From assembly GCF_010119205.1 (NCBI RefSeq), contig NZ_WRXM01000001.1, positions 1,488,001 to 1,552,000 on the forward strand: a DNA stretch of 64,000 nt, in the 5' to 3' direction. The notes below the pieces were generated by a model. That model had not been told where the DNA came from and did not search any database. It worked only from the letters and a program-made list of their open reading frames with translations. Source of the stretch: Haloarcula limicola (GTDB lineage: Archaea; Halobacteriota; Halobacteria; Halobacteriales; Haloarculaceae). Made by a program: the position numbers and the translations under genes. Of this stretch, positions 26,718 to 34,424 are shown in pieces; within the stretch, counting starts at the first letter, position 1; every line of letters begins with the position of its first letter.

Positions 26718-27614
26718 ATGACCGGAAATCGACAGCACGCCGTCGTCGCGGCCGCGCTCCTGGTGACGCTGCTCGTCAGCGTCGCCGCGCCGGTGAGCGC
26801 CGCCGGAACGACGGACGTGTTCGTGACACCGACCGAATCGGAGATCGCAGAGGACGAGACGACGACCGTCGACGTCGTCGTCGGGAACGCCGACCGCGGG
26901 GTGGGCGCTGCCGAACTACGAGTGGCGGTTGTGGACCCGAGCGTGGCGTCGATAGCGAACGTCACGATCGGCGGCGAACCGAGCCTGACCAACGTAACCT
27001 ACGCCGACGACCGTTCGTGGGCCAGCGTCGAGTACGCCACGGCGAACACGGCCGACAGCGGCGACGTGTCGATCCTGACCGTCACCGTCGAGGGCCGCGC
27101 CGCCGGCTCGACTACCCTCTCGGTCCTCCCGCAGACCGACAACGACGCCGTCCTCGCCTTCGACGAGCGCGGCGACGGGTACGACATCTCGGAGATTCGA
27201 AACGGGACGCTGACCGTGACCGAAGCCCGGAGCGGCGGCGGTGGAGGCGGGGGCGGCGGTGGCGGTGGGGGTGGCGGAGGCGATGGCGATTCGGTGTCGT
27301 CCGGCGGCTCGAACGACGGCGATTCCGTCGACAGCGAGACCCCGGAACCGACCGCTGAGCCGACGCCCGAGCCGACGGCGACCGAGACGCCCCAGTCGCC
27401 CACCGACGAGGAGCCGACCACGAGCGCACCGACTGAATCGACCGCTGCGCCGACGACCGACACCGAGACGCCGGAATCCGAGCCGACGACGGAGACACCC
27501 GTCGACACGGCGACGCCGGCCGACGTGGACAGCGGCTTGCCGATCACGGGAATCGCCGCAGGGGGCGGACTCGTCGCGCTGCTCGCCGTGGCTGCCCTCG
27601 CTCGGCGGCTCTGA
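26718..27614 (+). CDS. Membrane-anchored cohesin-like surface protein
   Basis: 298 residues. A signal peptide (1-29, ending APVSAAG) is followed by a cohesin-like beta domain (31-168), a run of 16 glycines (173-188), a linker rich in T, P and E (195-270) and a C-terminal helix (GLPITGIAAGGGLVALL, about 275-295) ending ARRL. The design is a ligand-binding head on a stalk fixed in the membrane. The immediately preceding gene ends in dockerin-like loops, and the giant protein before that carries another dockerin-like pair, so the head may capture these. TATA-like TATCTTTAAG lies about 40 nt upstream. Confidence 0.75.
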   Translation: MTGNRQHAVVAAALLVTLLVSVAAPVSAAGTTDVFVTPTESEIAEDETTTVDVVVGNADRGVGAAELRVAVVDPSVASIANVTIGGEPSLTNVTYADDRSWASVEYATANTADSGDVSILTVTVEGRAAGSTTLSVLPQTDNDAVLAFDERGDGYDISEIRNGTLTVTEARSGGGGGGGGGGGGGGGGDGDSVSSGGSNDGDSVDSETPEPTAEPTPEPTATETPQSPTDEEPTTSAPTESTAAPTTDTETPESEPTTETPVDTATPADVDSGLPITGIAAGGGLVALLAVAALARRL

Positions 27615-27711
27615 AGGCCGTCGCTGCTCGGTTCGCGAGCCCATCCACCGGAGATAGCAACGCCGACGGCAAGAGAGCCCGGTATCGACGAGTTCGACGA
27701 TGCGGAGTCCG

Positions 27712-28221
27712 TTACGGCTCGAAGACGATTTGCTGGAGGTCGTCCCCGAAGTCCGTCAGCGCGCTCCGTTCGCCGTCGATCAGCCCGCGAAGCGTGACGA
27801 GGACGGCGTCGTCCTCGCTCTGGAAGTCGAAGGCGAGGCGGTCGAACGCGGCGCCCTCACCCAGGCACGAATCGAACAGCGGCGCGTCGCCGTCCGAGCG
27901 CCCTTCGAGCGAGACTTCGGTGCCTTCGGCCCCCGATCGGTCGTCGAAGACGAGTCGCTCTGCGTGCTGGCTCTCGGCCACGAGCTGGAACACCGAGCCG
28001 GCGTCGATGCCGGCGAGCCGGCACTCGACGACGACGCCCACTTCGTCGCCGGTCCCCGATTCGGGGTTGAGGGTGACCCGCTCGACAGGGGGAAGATCGT
28101 CGTTGTCGACTAACTCACCGATACCCAGCTCCTCGATTGCGAACTCGAGCGTGACGTCGATCTGTTCGGTGGTCTCCGATGCCTCGGCGTCGCGAGCGAG
28201 AGAGTGTAGCTCACTACTCAT
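27712..28221 (-). CDS. Haloarchaeal protein of unknown function
   Basis: 169 residues from the ATG at 28221 (MSSELHSLARDAEASE). The frame continues upstream, but that part overlaps the promoter region of the divergent HTH gene and is not protein-like. The sequence is acidic with alternating strands and no cysteine-metal, membrane or catalytic motif. It is divergent from the small winged-helix regulator at 28377, which may control it. I do not recognise the family. Confidence 0.6.
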   Translation of the reverse strand: MSSELHSLARDAEASETTEQIDVTLEFAIEELGIGELVDNDDLPPVERVTLNPESGTGDEVGVVVECRLAGIDAGSVFQLVAESQHAERLVFDDRSGAEGTEVSLEGRSDGDAPLFDSCLGEGAAFDRLAFDFQSEDDAVLVTLRGLIDGERSALTDFGDDLQQIVFEP

Positions 28222-28376
28222 AGGTTGACTGGCCCCCTCGAGAATCGCTGCTTCGAGTAGGCTACACGGGGGTACGGGCTCCCCACTCTTGAACGCGAAC
28301 CGCGTTTGCAGAGCGTGCAAATCCGACGCGAGCGGAAGTCTGAAACGATTGGCACCGCCTAGAGACCGAAAACAGG

Positions 28377-28724
28377 ATGGATCTGCGAACACAGGCCCTC
28401 ATCGACGCGGTCGCGACCGAGGAGGCCCGAGAGATCCTCCAGCTCGCCAGCCGCGAACCGATGTCGGTCCGGAATCTCCAGGAGGAGATCGACGTCTCCG
28501 CGGCCACGATCTACCGTCACACCGACGACCTCGTCGAGGCGAACTACCTGAAAGAGGAGACGGAGATCACCGACGACGGGGACCAGTACAGCACGTTCCG
28601 GACGAAGGTGAGCGCGGTCACCTTCACCGTCGAGCGAGACGAGTTTCGCGTCGACGTCCAGGTCAGGGACGACATCGTCGACCGGTTCAGCCGCGTGTGG
28701 CGCTCGCTGGGGGAGGGACGATGA
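28377..28724 (+). CDS. Small winged-helix regulator
   Basis: 115 residues. A winged-helix domain of ArsR/TrmB-like style fills residues 10-65: EAREILQLASREPMSVRNLQ, then the recognition-helix region VSAATIYRHTDDLVEANYL. The rest is a short beta domain. No metal-binding cysteines. The stop overlaps the start of a three-helix membrane protein gene (ATGA), so the two are translated together. This pairing of a tiny HTH protein with a DUF7521-like membrane protein is, as I recall it, recurrent in haloarchaea and suggests membrane sensing. Confidence 0.75.
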   Translation: MDLRTQALIDAVATEEAREILQLASREPMSVRNLQEEIDVSAATIYRHTDDLVEANYLKEETEITDDGDQYSTFRTKVSAVTFTVERDEFRVDVQVRDDIVDRFSRVWRSLGEGR

Positions 28725-29065
28725 TCGGGGTAGCTAGTCCAGTCCGAACGACGCTCTTGCAGGCTCAGGGGACGCCGGAGCAGTTGCTGTTCGGCGTCTC
28801 GAGTTTCGTCGTGTTCCTGTTGCTGCTGGCGCTGGCGGCGATCTCGTACAAGGCCTACCAGCGGGAACGTCTCGTCCCGTTCCTCATCGCGTCGCTCGGG
28901 TTCGTCAGCCTCGCGGCCGGCTCGGTCACCGAAGCGACGTACGAGTTCGGACTGAACGGCGGCTATCAGACCATCGGCCGCGAACTCTACCTCCTCAGGA
29001 CCGGCGAGGCGGTGTTCCTGGCGCTCGGTGTGCTGTTGCTCCTCCTCTCGCTGCAGCGGGCGTAG
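28721..29065 (+). CDS. Three-helix membrane protein (DUF7521-like)
   Basis: 114 residues starting in the ATGA overlap with the upstream regulator gene. Three hydrophobic segments are seen (about 22-44, 53-72 and 90-112). The Glu in VTEATYEFG and an Arg pair near the second helix are the only conspicuous polar residues. The overlap means strict translational coupling with the winged-helix protein, so a sensor or anti-regulator role is plausible. The family name is from memory. Confidence 0.65.
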   Translation: MIGVASPVRTTLLQAQGTPEQLLFGVSSFVVFLLLLALAAISYKAYQRERLVPFLIASLGFVSLAAGSVTEATYEFGLNGGYQTIGRELYLLRTGEAVFLALGVLLLLLSLQRA

Positions 29066-29188
29066 CTTGCCTCGAGTTTGCCTCGGCTGTGACCGCGTCG
29101 CGCCGCCGGGCCGTCGCTGACCGGCACCGGACAGCGGCTACTCCGCGAGTATCGCCCGCCGAAAAATAACTGGTCGAACGGGGGCCGC

Positions 29189-29437
29189 TTATTTCGAACT
29201 TCGCAGTCGGACTTCGTCGTCGTTGATGCTGTCGACGTGCTCGTTGCGGACCTCGTTCGAGTCGTCGTCGTCGCCCCAGCCGAGCATGTCCTTGATCCTG
29301 TCCGTGAGGCCGCCGCCGTCGTCGTCGCGGTCGACCGTCGCTCGGTCGTCGTCGACGTTGCGGATGGAGCCGATGCGGTTGCCGTCTGCGGTGACGACGT
29401 CTTTGTCGCGGTCGTCGTCGGTGAAGTTTCGTGCCAT
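29189..29437 (-). CDS. Small PRC-barrel protein
   Basis: 82 residues, extremely acidic. The N-terminal half (DVVTADGNRIGSIRNVDDD) has the strand pattern of a PRC-barrel, a domain used in RNA processing and photosynthetic reaction-centre subunits and common as a stand-alone protein in haloarchaea. The C-terminal half has a helix (LTDRIKDMLGW) and an Asp run, then EVRNEHVDSINDDEVRLR. Function unknown. It opens the island of small acidic proteins that runs to 34.4 kb. Confidence 0.6.
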   Translation of the reverse strand: MARNFTDDDRDKDVVTADGNRIGSIRNVDDDRATVDRDDDGGGLTDRIKDMLGWGDDDDSNEVRNEHVDSINDDEVRLRSSK

Positions 29438-29925
29438 CGCATTTGGGCTACGCGGGGCGCGGCAGGACCGTTACTGCTTGTTTCTGCGTGGTAGTTATAC
29501 CCGAAGAGAAAAACCGCAGCGCGATCGGGCTGAAACGCGTTCTCGGAACGCCTCGCCCGGTTCAGAACGGACGGTCTCCGTCCGAGGAATCGGCTCTGCT
29601 TTCGATGGTGACGACGAGATGTCGAGACGCTTTCGGGTGCGTGCCGTGGACTAAAGACGCTCCGTCCCTCTTCACCCCGTTGGGAGCAAGTGCGGCTGTC
29701 GCCGACGGAGCAGACGGCTACGAGCGACGGGTAGTGGGCTTGCGTGGCGACCGACGGCGGCGATGACCGGTCGTCCCGAACCGGCAGAGACGACATTCCT
29801 CAGCGGCCGTGAGCCGCAATACGAGCGTAGCGATCGGCCGTCGTCGGCGGATTCTCGACGTGGCGGGGTCGTCTGCAGGTACAGGCAGCGGACGGATTCG
29901 GCGTCCGCCCGTCGTTTCAGTCGCA
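29438..29925. other. 490-bp stretch without a supported gene
   Basis: Several overlapping frames exist on both strands, but none has haloarchaeal protein character or a good start. I see no RNA gene or repeat here. Confidence 0.4.
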
Positions 29926-30204
29926 ATGGGAATTCAATCAGAGAGCGAGTCCGAGACGACGGAAGCGGACGCGACGAGTACGGTCGACGACGTCGCCGAG
30001 TCGACGCCGCTGTCGATGGGCGATCCGGTGGCCACGCTCGCGGCGGGGTCGGTCCTCTACTCGTGGTACAAGTTCTACGGCGAAGGGAACAAGGAAGGCG
30101 GCATCTTCGTCGGCCTGTGGGCACCGACGCTGCTCGCGGCGGCCAGCTATCTCCAGCAGAAGGACGTCATCCAGGCGATCAAGCGCGGCGTCGCCTCGTT
30201 CTGA
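29926..30204 (+). CDS. Small membrane-associated protein
   Basis: 92 residues from the ATG at 29926. An acidic N-terminus (SESESETTEADATSTVDD) is followed by two hydrophobic helices (about 32-46 and 60-76). The C-terminus is basic (IQAIKRGVASF). Longer starts in the frame give an unlikely Arg-rich N-terminus. It is about 110 nt upstream of the GvpH-like gene on the same strand. No known function. Confidence 0.55.
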   Translation: MGIQSESESETTEADATSTVDDVAESTPLSMGDPVATLAAGSVLYSWYKFYGEGNKEGGIFVGLWAPTLLAAASYLQQKDVIQAIKRGVASF

Positions 30205-30312
30205 GGCGACGAGTCGCGGTGACGGATCGGAGCTCGATCCCGAGCGGGTAGTGCATTCCGGGCGATACCTTTTGCCGCTCCTCGCGTTACGTGGTCATAG
30301 TCAGCACTGACC

Positions 30313-30798
30313 ATGACTTCTGATGACAATACTGATTCAGACGACGGGGGCGGCGATAGTGCCGACAGGGACGGCGGTATCCACATCGAGTTCGGCCTCT
30401 CCTTGAGCGACCTCGTCGACGGCCTTCTCGACGGCGACCGCGCGAGCGACGACCGGGGGAGCCTCGGACGTCGCCCCGAGCGGGCCGGAACCGAGCGGCC
30501 CTCGTCGGGTTCGGACGAGGTCGACGGGCGGAAGCACGACGAGTCGGCGATCGATAGCCACGTCCGAACGTACCGCGAGGGCGACCGGGTGACGGTCGTC
30601 GCCGACCTGCCGGACACCGACTTCGACGACGTCTCGGCCGCGGTCGGCGAGCGCACGAACGACCTCGTGATCCTCGTCGACGAGGCCGTCGTCGACCGGG
30701 TGTCGCTCCCGTGGGAGGTCTTCGAAGTGGACGCCGCGACGTTCAACAACGGCGTGCTGGAGATCCGCGTTCAGGCAGTCGGCGACGCCGCTTCGTAG
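30313..30798 (+). CDS. GvpH-like Hsp20 chaperone
   Basis: 161 residues. The N-terminus is an acidic run followed by IHIEFGLSLSDLVDGLL, resembling gas-vesicle protein GvpH. The C-terminal half is an alpha-crystallin domain: VTVVADLPDTDFDDVSAAV, a beta-strand core, and the conserved ATFNNGVLEIRV end. Small heat-shock proteins hold unfolded clients; GvpH binds the gas-vesicle protein GvpM and others. No gvpA, gvpO or other vesicle gene is visible, so here it is either an orphan or a chaperone for the acidic operon that follows on the other strand. An inverted repeat (GGTCA...TGACC) overlaps the start region. Confidence 0.7.
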   Translation: MTSDDNTDSDDGGGDSADRDGGIHIEFGLSLSDLVDGLLDGDRASDDRGSLGRRPERAGTERPSSGSDEVDGRKHDESAIDSHVRTYREGDRVTVVADLPDTDFDDVSAAVGERTNDLVILVDEAVVDRVSLPWEVFEVDAATFNNGVLEIRVQAVGDAAS

Positions 30799-30846
30799 CG
30801 GACGAGCCGATCGCATCACCTCGAACGCTGAGACCGATATCGCTCG

Positions 30847-30942
30847 CTACAGCAGGGACCGCAGCAGGCGCAACGGGAACGTGATGATAGCGATGAGTAA
30901 GTTGATGATCCGCTGGAGTATCGCGCGAACGCTACTGAGCAT
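30847..30942 (-). CDS. 31-residue amphipathic membrane peptide
   Basis: A short frame starting MLSSVRAILQ and ending LLRSLL, with a central hydrophobic helix (NLLIAIITFPL) flanked by arginines on both sides. The composition and length are those of small membrane peptides, and it is not antisense to any gene. It sits between the GvpH-like gene and the four-gene acidic operon. No Shine-Dalgarno is clear, as is common for leaderless haloarchaeal genes. Translation is inferred only. Confidence 0.45.
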   Translation of the reverse strand: MLSSVRAILQRIINLLIAIITFPLRLLRSLL

Positions 30943-31042
30943 GTGCAACGTTATCGTTCGTCACCGACATAGCGTTTCGGCACGCATATGCCGGCAGTGT
31001 CGGAAAATCCGACGCCGCGGGTGACGACCACGAAGCGCTCAC

Positions 31043-31921
31043 TCACTCCTCGTCGTCGTCGGCGGACGAGGGCTGCAACGTCGAGAGCCGTCGCGGTTGG
31101 CGCATATCCGACCGGTTCGCCGAGGGGACCGAGGAGAACGTGCTTCGCCGGTGACCGGGGTCGGCAGCGGTGTCCGTGTCGTCGTTCTCGGCCGTCGGCG
31201 TTTCGTCCGTGTCATCGCTCTCGGCCGTCGACGTCTCGTCGGACTCGTCGGATTCCGTCAACTGGTCGCGAAGCGACGACTGAGCCGCTTCTATCTCCTC
31301 GCGGAAGTCCTCGAGCGAGGAAGTCAGCTCCACGTCGAGTTCCTCGCCGAACTGCGACATCGGGTCCGTCGACTCGTCGCCGTCCGCGTCCGAACTGGCG
31401 TCCGGCGCGCCCGAACCCTCCGCCTCCGGTTCGCTCTCCGCTTCGGACTCTCCGGCCGTCCCGGATCGGTCCTCGTCTGCCGCTTCGTCGGCGCGCTCGT
31501 CCGCTTCGCCCTCTGTCTCCGACTCTCCTTGGCCCTCGTCTTCGACCGCGGCCGTCGCGTCCTCCGGAGCGGTGAGTTCTCGCAGCTCTTCGAGCGGCTC
31601 CGCCGCCGCGTCGTCCCCCGTCTCGGACAGCTCCGAGAGCAAGAAGAGCGTCCGCAACTCGGCGACCGACTCGGGGTCGCTCTCCGAGAGCGCCTTCGGT
31701 ATCGTCTCCGGGCCGCTCCCCTCCGGCAGGTCCGTGCCCGTCGCTTCCAGCAGCGCTTCGGTGTCGGCGCTCTCGATCAGGTCGTCGGCCTCGGCGGCCA
31801 CGTCCCGGAGTGACGACGACGGCTCCTCGTCCGATTCCCCGTCGCCGAGTTCCTCGCGAACCGCTCGAAGCAGTTGCTCGACCCGGTCTTCCATCGGTCT
31901 CTCGTCCGTGTCCTCTGTCAT
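31043..31921 (-). CDS. Acidic operon protein 4 (unknown function)
   Basis: 292 residues. A helical N-terminal part (MEDRVEQLLRAVREELGDGE, then about 35-105 with PKALSESDPESVAELRTLFL) is followed by long acidic low-complexity tracts rich in E, D, S, A and T. A helix near 205-225 (MSQFGEELDVELTSSLEDF) interrupts these, and the protein ends in a basic stretch (HRRSTF...RQPRR) before a last acidic run. No membrane segment or catalytic motif. It is the fourth gene of a minus-strand operon, 36 nt after protein 3. The function is not known to me. Confidence 0.7.
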   Translation of the reverse strand: MTEDTDERPMEDRVEQLLRAVREELGDGESDEEPSSSLRDVAAEADDLIESADTEALLEATGTDLPEGSGPETIPKALSESDPESVAELRTLFLLSELSETGDDAAAEPLEELRELTAPEDATAAVEDEGQGESETEGEADERADEAADEDRSGTAGESEAESEPEAEGSGAPDASSDADGDESTDPMSQFGEELDVELTSSLEDFREEIEAAQSSLRDQLTESDESDETSTAESDDTDETPTAENDDTDTAADPGHRRSTFSSVPSANRSDMRQPRRLSTLQPSSADDDEE

Positions 31922-31957
31922 TGTTCGTCCGTTCGGTTTCTCGCCGCGGTCGCGTCC

Positions 31958-32680
31958 TCACTCGTCCGATTCGCCCGATTCGTCGGTCGAGTCTTCGCCG
32001 TCGTCCGAGCCCTCCTCGGCCGTGAACTCCTCGACGATGCGCTCTCGCATCGTCTCCGTGTCGAGGTTCGCCTTCACGCCGACCTTCTTCGCGATGGACT
32101 GCAGCTCGTCGTAGGACATCAGGTCGAGGATCTCCCGGAGCGTCTCTTCGCGGAGGTTGTCGAGCTCCTCGGGAGAGGTGACGCCCGCCCCGTCTTCGCC
32201 GTCCGCCTCTGCTTCGGCTTCCTCGGCCTCGTCGGCCGCTTCCGACCCGGCTGCCTCGACCGATTCGTCGTCTGCGCTCGACTCGTCTTCGCCCGCCTCG
32301 TCGGCCGATTCTTCGTCTGTCCCTTCCTCGTCTGCCGTTTCCTCGGGAAGCGAGCGCGCGGTCTCTCGGATCTCCGCCAGCGCCGAGTCGGCGTCGGCGT
32401 CCGTGAGCAACTCTGAGAACACCGCGACGAGGAACTCGCGGACCTCTCCGAGGACGTCGTCCGACGAGTTCCCCTCTTGTAGTCCGTTGGCGACGAGTTC
32501 GCCGACCGAGCGACCGAGGACCGCCCCGATCTCGCCGCCGATGCGAGCCCCGACCGCGTGTCCCGGCGACGCTTCCTCGTCTCCGTCCCCGGCTAACTCG
32601 TCCGGCACCCAATCGAGGGAGTCGGTTAGCACGGCTACCGATTCCGTGACGGCGTCGGCCACTCTGGACGTATCACTCAT
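31958..32680 (-). CDS. Acidic operon protein 3 with SAP-like C-terminus
   Basis: 240 residues. A glycine-zipper-like helix (about 43-68, GHAVGARIGGEIGAVLGRSV) resembles the core of protein 2. A helical segment follows (75-115), then an acidic linker, then a compact C-terminal helix-turn-helix of SAP/HeH style (LDNLREETLREILDLMSYDE, then LQSIAKKVGVKANLDTETMR). SAP motifs often bind nucleic acid. Gene order and a 21-nt gap to protein 2 show an operon. No homologue with known function is recognised. Confidence 0.7.
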   Translation of the reverse strand: MSDTSRVADAVTESVAVLTDSLDWVPDELAGDGDEEASPGHAVGARIGGEIGAVLGRSVGELVANGLQEGNSSDDVLGEVREFLVAVFSELLTDADADSALAEIRETARSLPEETADEEGTDEESADEAGEDESSADDESVEAAGSEAADEAEEAEAEADGEDGAGVTSPEELDNLREETLREILDLMSYDELQSIAKKVGVKANLDTETMRERIVEEFTAEEGSDDGEDSTDESGESDE

Positions 32681-32701
32681 GGTTCCCGTCGGTTCGGTCG
32701 T

Positions 32702-33037
32702 TCATTCCTCGTCATCGTCCGAATCGGTCCCGTCGTCGCTCTCTTCGGCGCTCTCCCCATCCGTCGCTTCGTCTCCCTCCGACTCCTCGTTTTCGTCCGT
32801 CTCGTCGTCCGACCCCTCGAGTAGCTGCCCGATCAGCATCGCGCCGAGGTAGCCACCGAGGAGTTCCCCGAGCTTGCGACCGGCCAGCTCGCCCAGCCTG
32901 CGGCCGACGGCTTCCGTTATGTCGCCGTCCTCCTGCTCGATCCCCTCCAGTTTCGTCCCCTCGAACAGCTCCTCGTAGTCGAGGTTCGACAGTATCTCGC
33001 TCGTGTCGACGGCGGACGCGAGTGCGTCGTCGCTCAT
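32702..33037 (-). CDS. Acidic operon protein 2 with glycine-zipper core
   Basis: 111 residues. The middle (43-73) is an amphipathic, glycine-spaced helix: AVGRRLGELAGRKLGELLGG followed by YLGAMLIGQLL. Such a helix can insert in a membrane or self-associate. The last third is almost only D, E, S and T. Its ATG overlaps the stop of protein 1 by 4 nt (ATGA), so translation is coupled. The core resembles that of protein 3, suggesting the two are distant paralogues. Confidence 0.7.
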   Translation of the reverse strand: MSDDALASAVDTSEILSNLDYEELFEGTKLEGIEQEDGDITEAVGRRLGELAGRKLGELLGGYLGAMLIGQLLEGSDDETDENEESEGDEATDGESAEESDDGTDSDDDEE

Positions 33038-33648
33038 GAGTCGTCGCTCTCCTCCGTCTCGTCACCGCTCGACGAGTCCGAACTGGACGACTGGGTCAAC
33101 TGCGTGACCAGCTCGCTGATGAACTGGCTGACGAACTTCTCGATGGGGATGTCGTCCACCACGGACTGGGCCGACCCCTTGACGTACTCGCCCAGACCGC
33201 CGGAGTCGGAGTCGTCGTCCCCGTCGCCGCCGCCGAGCAGTCCGCCGCCGAGACCGCTCAGCAGGCTCCCGAGACCCGGTCCGTCGAGCAGGCCCGAAAC
33301 CGCCGAGAGCAGGTTTCCGAGCAGGTTCCCGTCGCCCTTGCTCGCGGTCACGTCGAGTTCGACCTCGTCCAGGTCGACCTCGAGTCCGAGGAGATCGACG
33401 AAGAGCCCCTCAAGGTCGAGATAGAGGACGCCCGTGTCGCCGTCGCCCTCTTCCGCGCCTTGCTCGCTCTCCTGGTTTTCGGTCTCCTGATTTTCGGTTC
33501 CCTCGTTCTCGCTCTCCTCGGTGTCGTCGGCCTCCGCCTCCGCTTCGTCGGCGTCCGAGTCGTCGCTCTCTTCGTCCTCGCCGCCGTCCGTAATCAGCCG
33601 TCGCGTCGTCTCGGGGTCCGTGGACACGTCCTCGGTAGAGTCTGCCAT
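33034..33648 (-). CDS. Acidic operon protein 1 with conserved LLGN core
   Basis: 204 residues from the ATG at 33648; the frame is open further upstream but without protein character. Residues 20-70 are a very acidic tail. A compact hydrophobic core (73-140) then reads VLYLDLEGLFVDLLGLEVDL, DEVELDVTA and GNLLGNLLSAVSGLLDG, followed by a Gly-Leu repeat. A helix (153-186, ending QFISELVTQL) and another acidic tail end the protein. I recall similar GNLLGNLL cores in uncharacterised bacterial proteins, but cannot check. It is the first gene of the operon and overlaps protein 2. Confidence 0.7.
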   Translation of the reverse strand: MADSTEDVSTDPETTRRLITDGGEDEESDDSDADEAEAEADDTEESENEGTENQETENQESEQGAEEGDGDTGVLYLDLEGLFVDLLGLEVDLDEVELDVTASKGDGNLLGNLLSAVSGLLDGPGLGSLLSGLGGGLLGGGDGDDDSDSGGLGEYVKGSAQSVVDDIPIEKFVSQFISELVTQLTQSSSSDSSSGDETEESDDS

Positions 33649-33820
33649 GTACTCGAAAGACAGCCGTAGCGGGCAAGTGACGACTGCTTGCAAACGCGAG
33701 CTTCCGTCACTAATCGGGTGCAGGCGGCGTTCAGACCGCCGAAAAGAACCGTTCGTCCCCCGGCTGGACTTGCGAGGGCCGGCCAGCCCCTTACCCGTTC
33801 GCCGCCCCATCTCTCTCCCG

Positions 33821-34384
33821 ATGAGCGAATCCGAGAGCCAGCAGCTCGATGGGGTACAGGTCGCCGTTCTCGTCGCGGAAGGTACCGAATCGGTCGAATT
33901 CGACCAGCCGAAGGAGGCCCTCACGGACGCGGGGGCAGACGTCGACGTGATCGGGTCCGAGACGGGCGAGGTGCAGACCGTCGAGAACGACCTGAACGAG
34001 GCGGAGACCGTCGAAGTCGAGCGAGCGATCGACGAGGTGTCGGCCGACGAGTACGACGGCGTGGTCATTCCCGGTGGCACCGTCGGCGCGGACACGCTCC
34101 GATCCGACGACGACGTCGTCTCGTTCGTCGCGGCGCAAGTGGAGTCGGGGACGCCCGTCGCGTCGATCTGTCACGGTCCGTGGGTACTGGTCGAGGCCGA
34201 CGCCGTGGATGGTCGGACGCTGACGTCCTATCCGAGCCTCCAGACCGACGTCCGCAACGCCGGTGGAGAGTGGGTCGACGAAGAGGTCGTCACCGACGAG
34301 AACCTGATCACGAGTCGGAAGCCCGACGACCTCGACGCGTTCTGCGAGGCCGTCGTCGACGCGGTCGAGTCGACCGCCGCGTAA
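33821..34384 (+). CDS. DJ-1/PfpI family protein
   Basis: 187 residues from the ATG at 33821. The nucleophile elbow with Cys117-His118 (VASICHGPW) and the acidic partner Glu21 region (AEGTESVEF) place it in the DJ-1/PfpI superfamily, close to the PfpI/YhbO protease or deglycase branch. These enzymes protect against protein glycation or act as peptidases in stress. It is divergent from the acidic operon and could share its regulation, since only 172 bp separate the two starts. The frame is open upstream, but the start chosen gives the usual length. Confidence 0.85.
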   Translation: MSESESQQLDGVQVAVLVAEGTESVEFDQPKEALTDAGADVDVIGSETGEVQTVENDLNEAETVEVERAIDEVSADEYDGVVIPGGTVGADTLRSDDDVVSFVAAQVESGTPVASICHGPWVLVEADAVDGRTLTSYPSLQTDVRNAGGEWVDEEVVTDENLITSRKPDDLDAFCEAVVDAVESTAA

Positions 34385-34424
34385 TCGCGCAGCGGTCTCC
34401 TCGCTATCGGTCGTATCGGTCTCG

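Noticed and set aside
31572-32852. Serine-rich plus-strand frames opposite the acidic operon
   Set aside because: They are the complement of D/E-rich codons (GAC/GAG read as TCG/TCC), so Ser-rich reading frames arise automatically.
30313-33648. A complete gas-vesicle gene cluster
   Set aside because: Only a GvpH-like protein is present; no GvpA, GvpC, GvpF, GvpK, GvpN or GvpO pattern was found in the window.
33521-33820. Longer start for the DJ-1/PfpI gene
   Set aside because: The extra 100 codons are Ser/Ala shadow of the acidic operon protein 1 on the other strand; the ATG at 33821 gives the normal family length.
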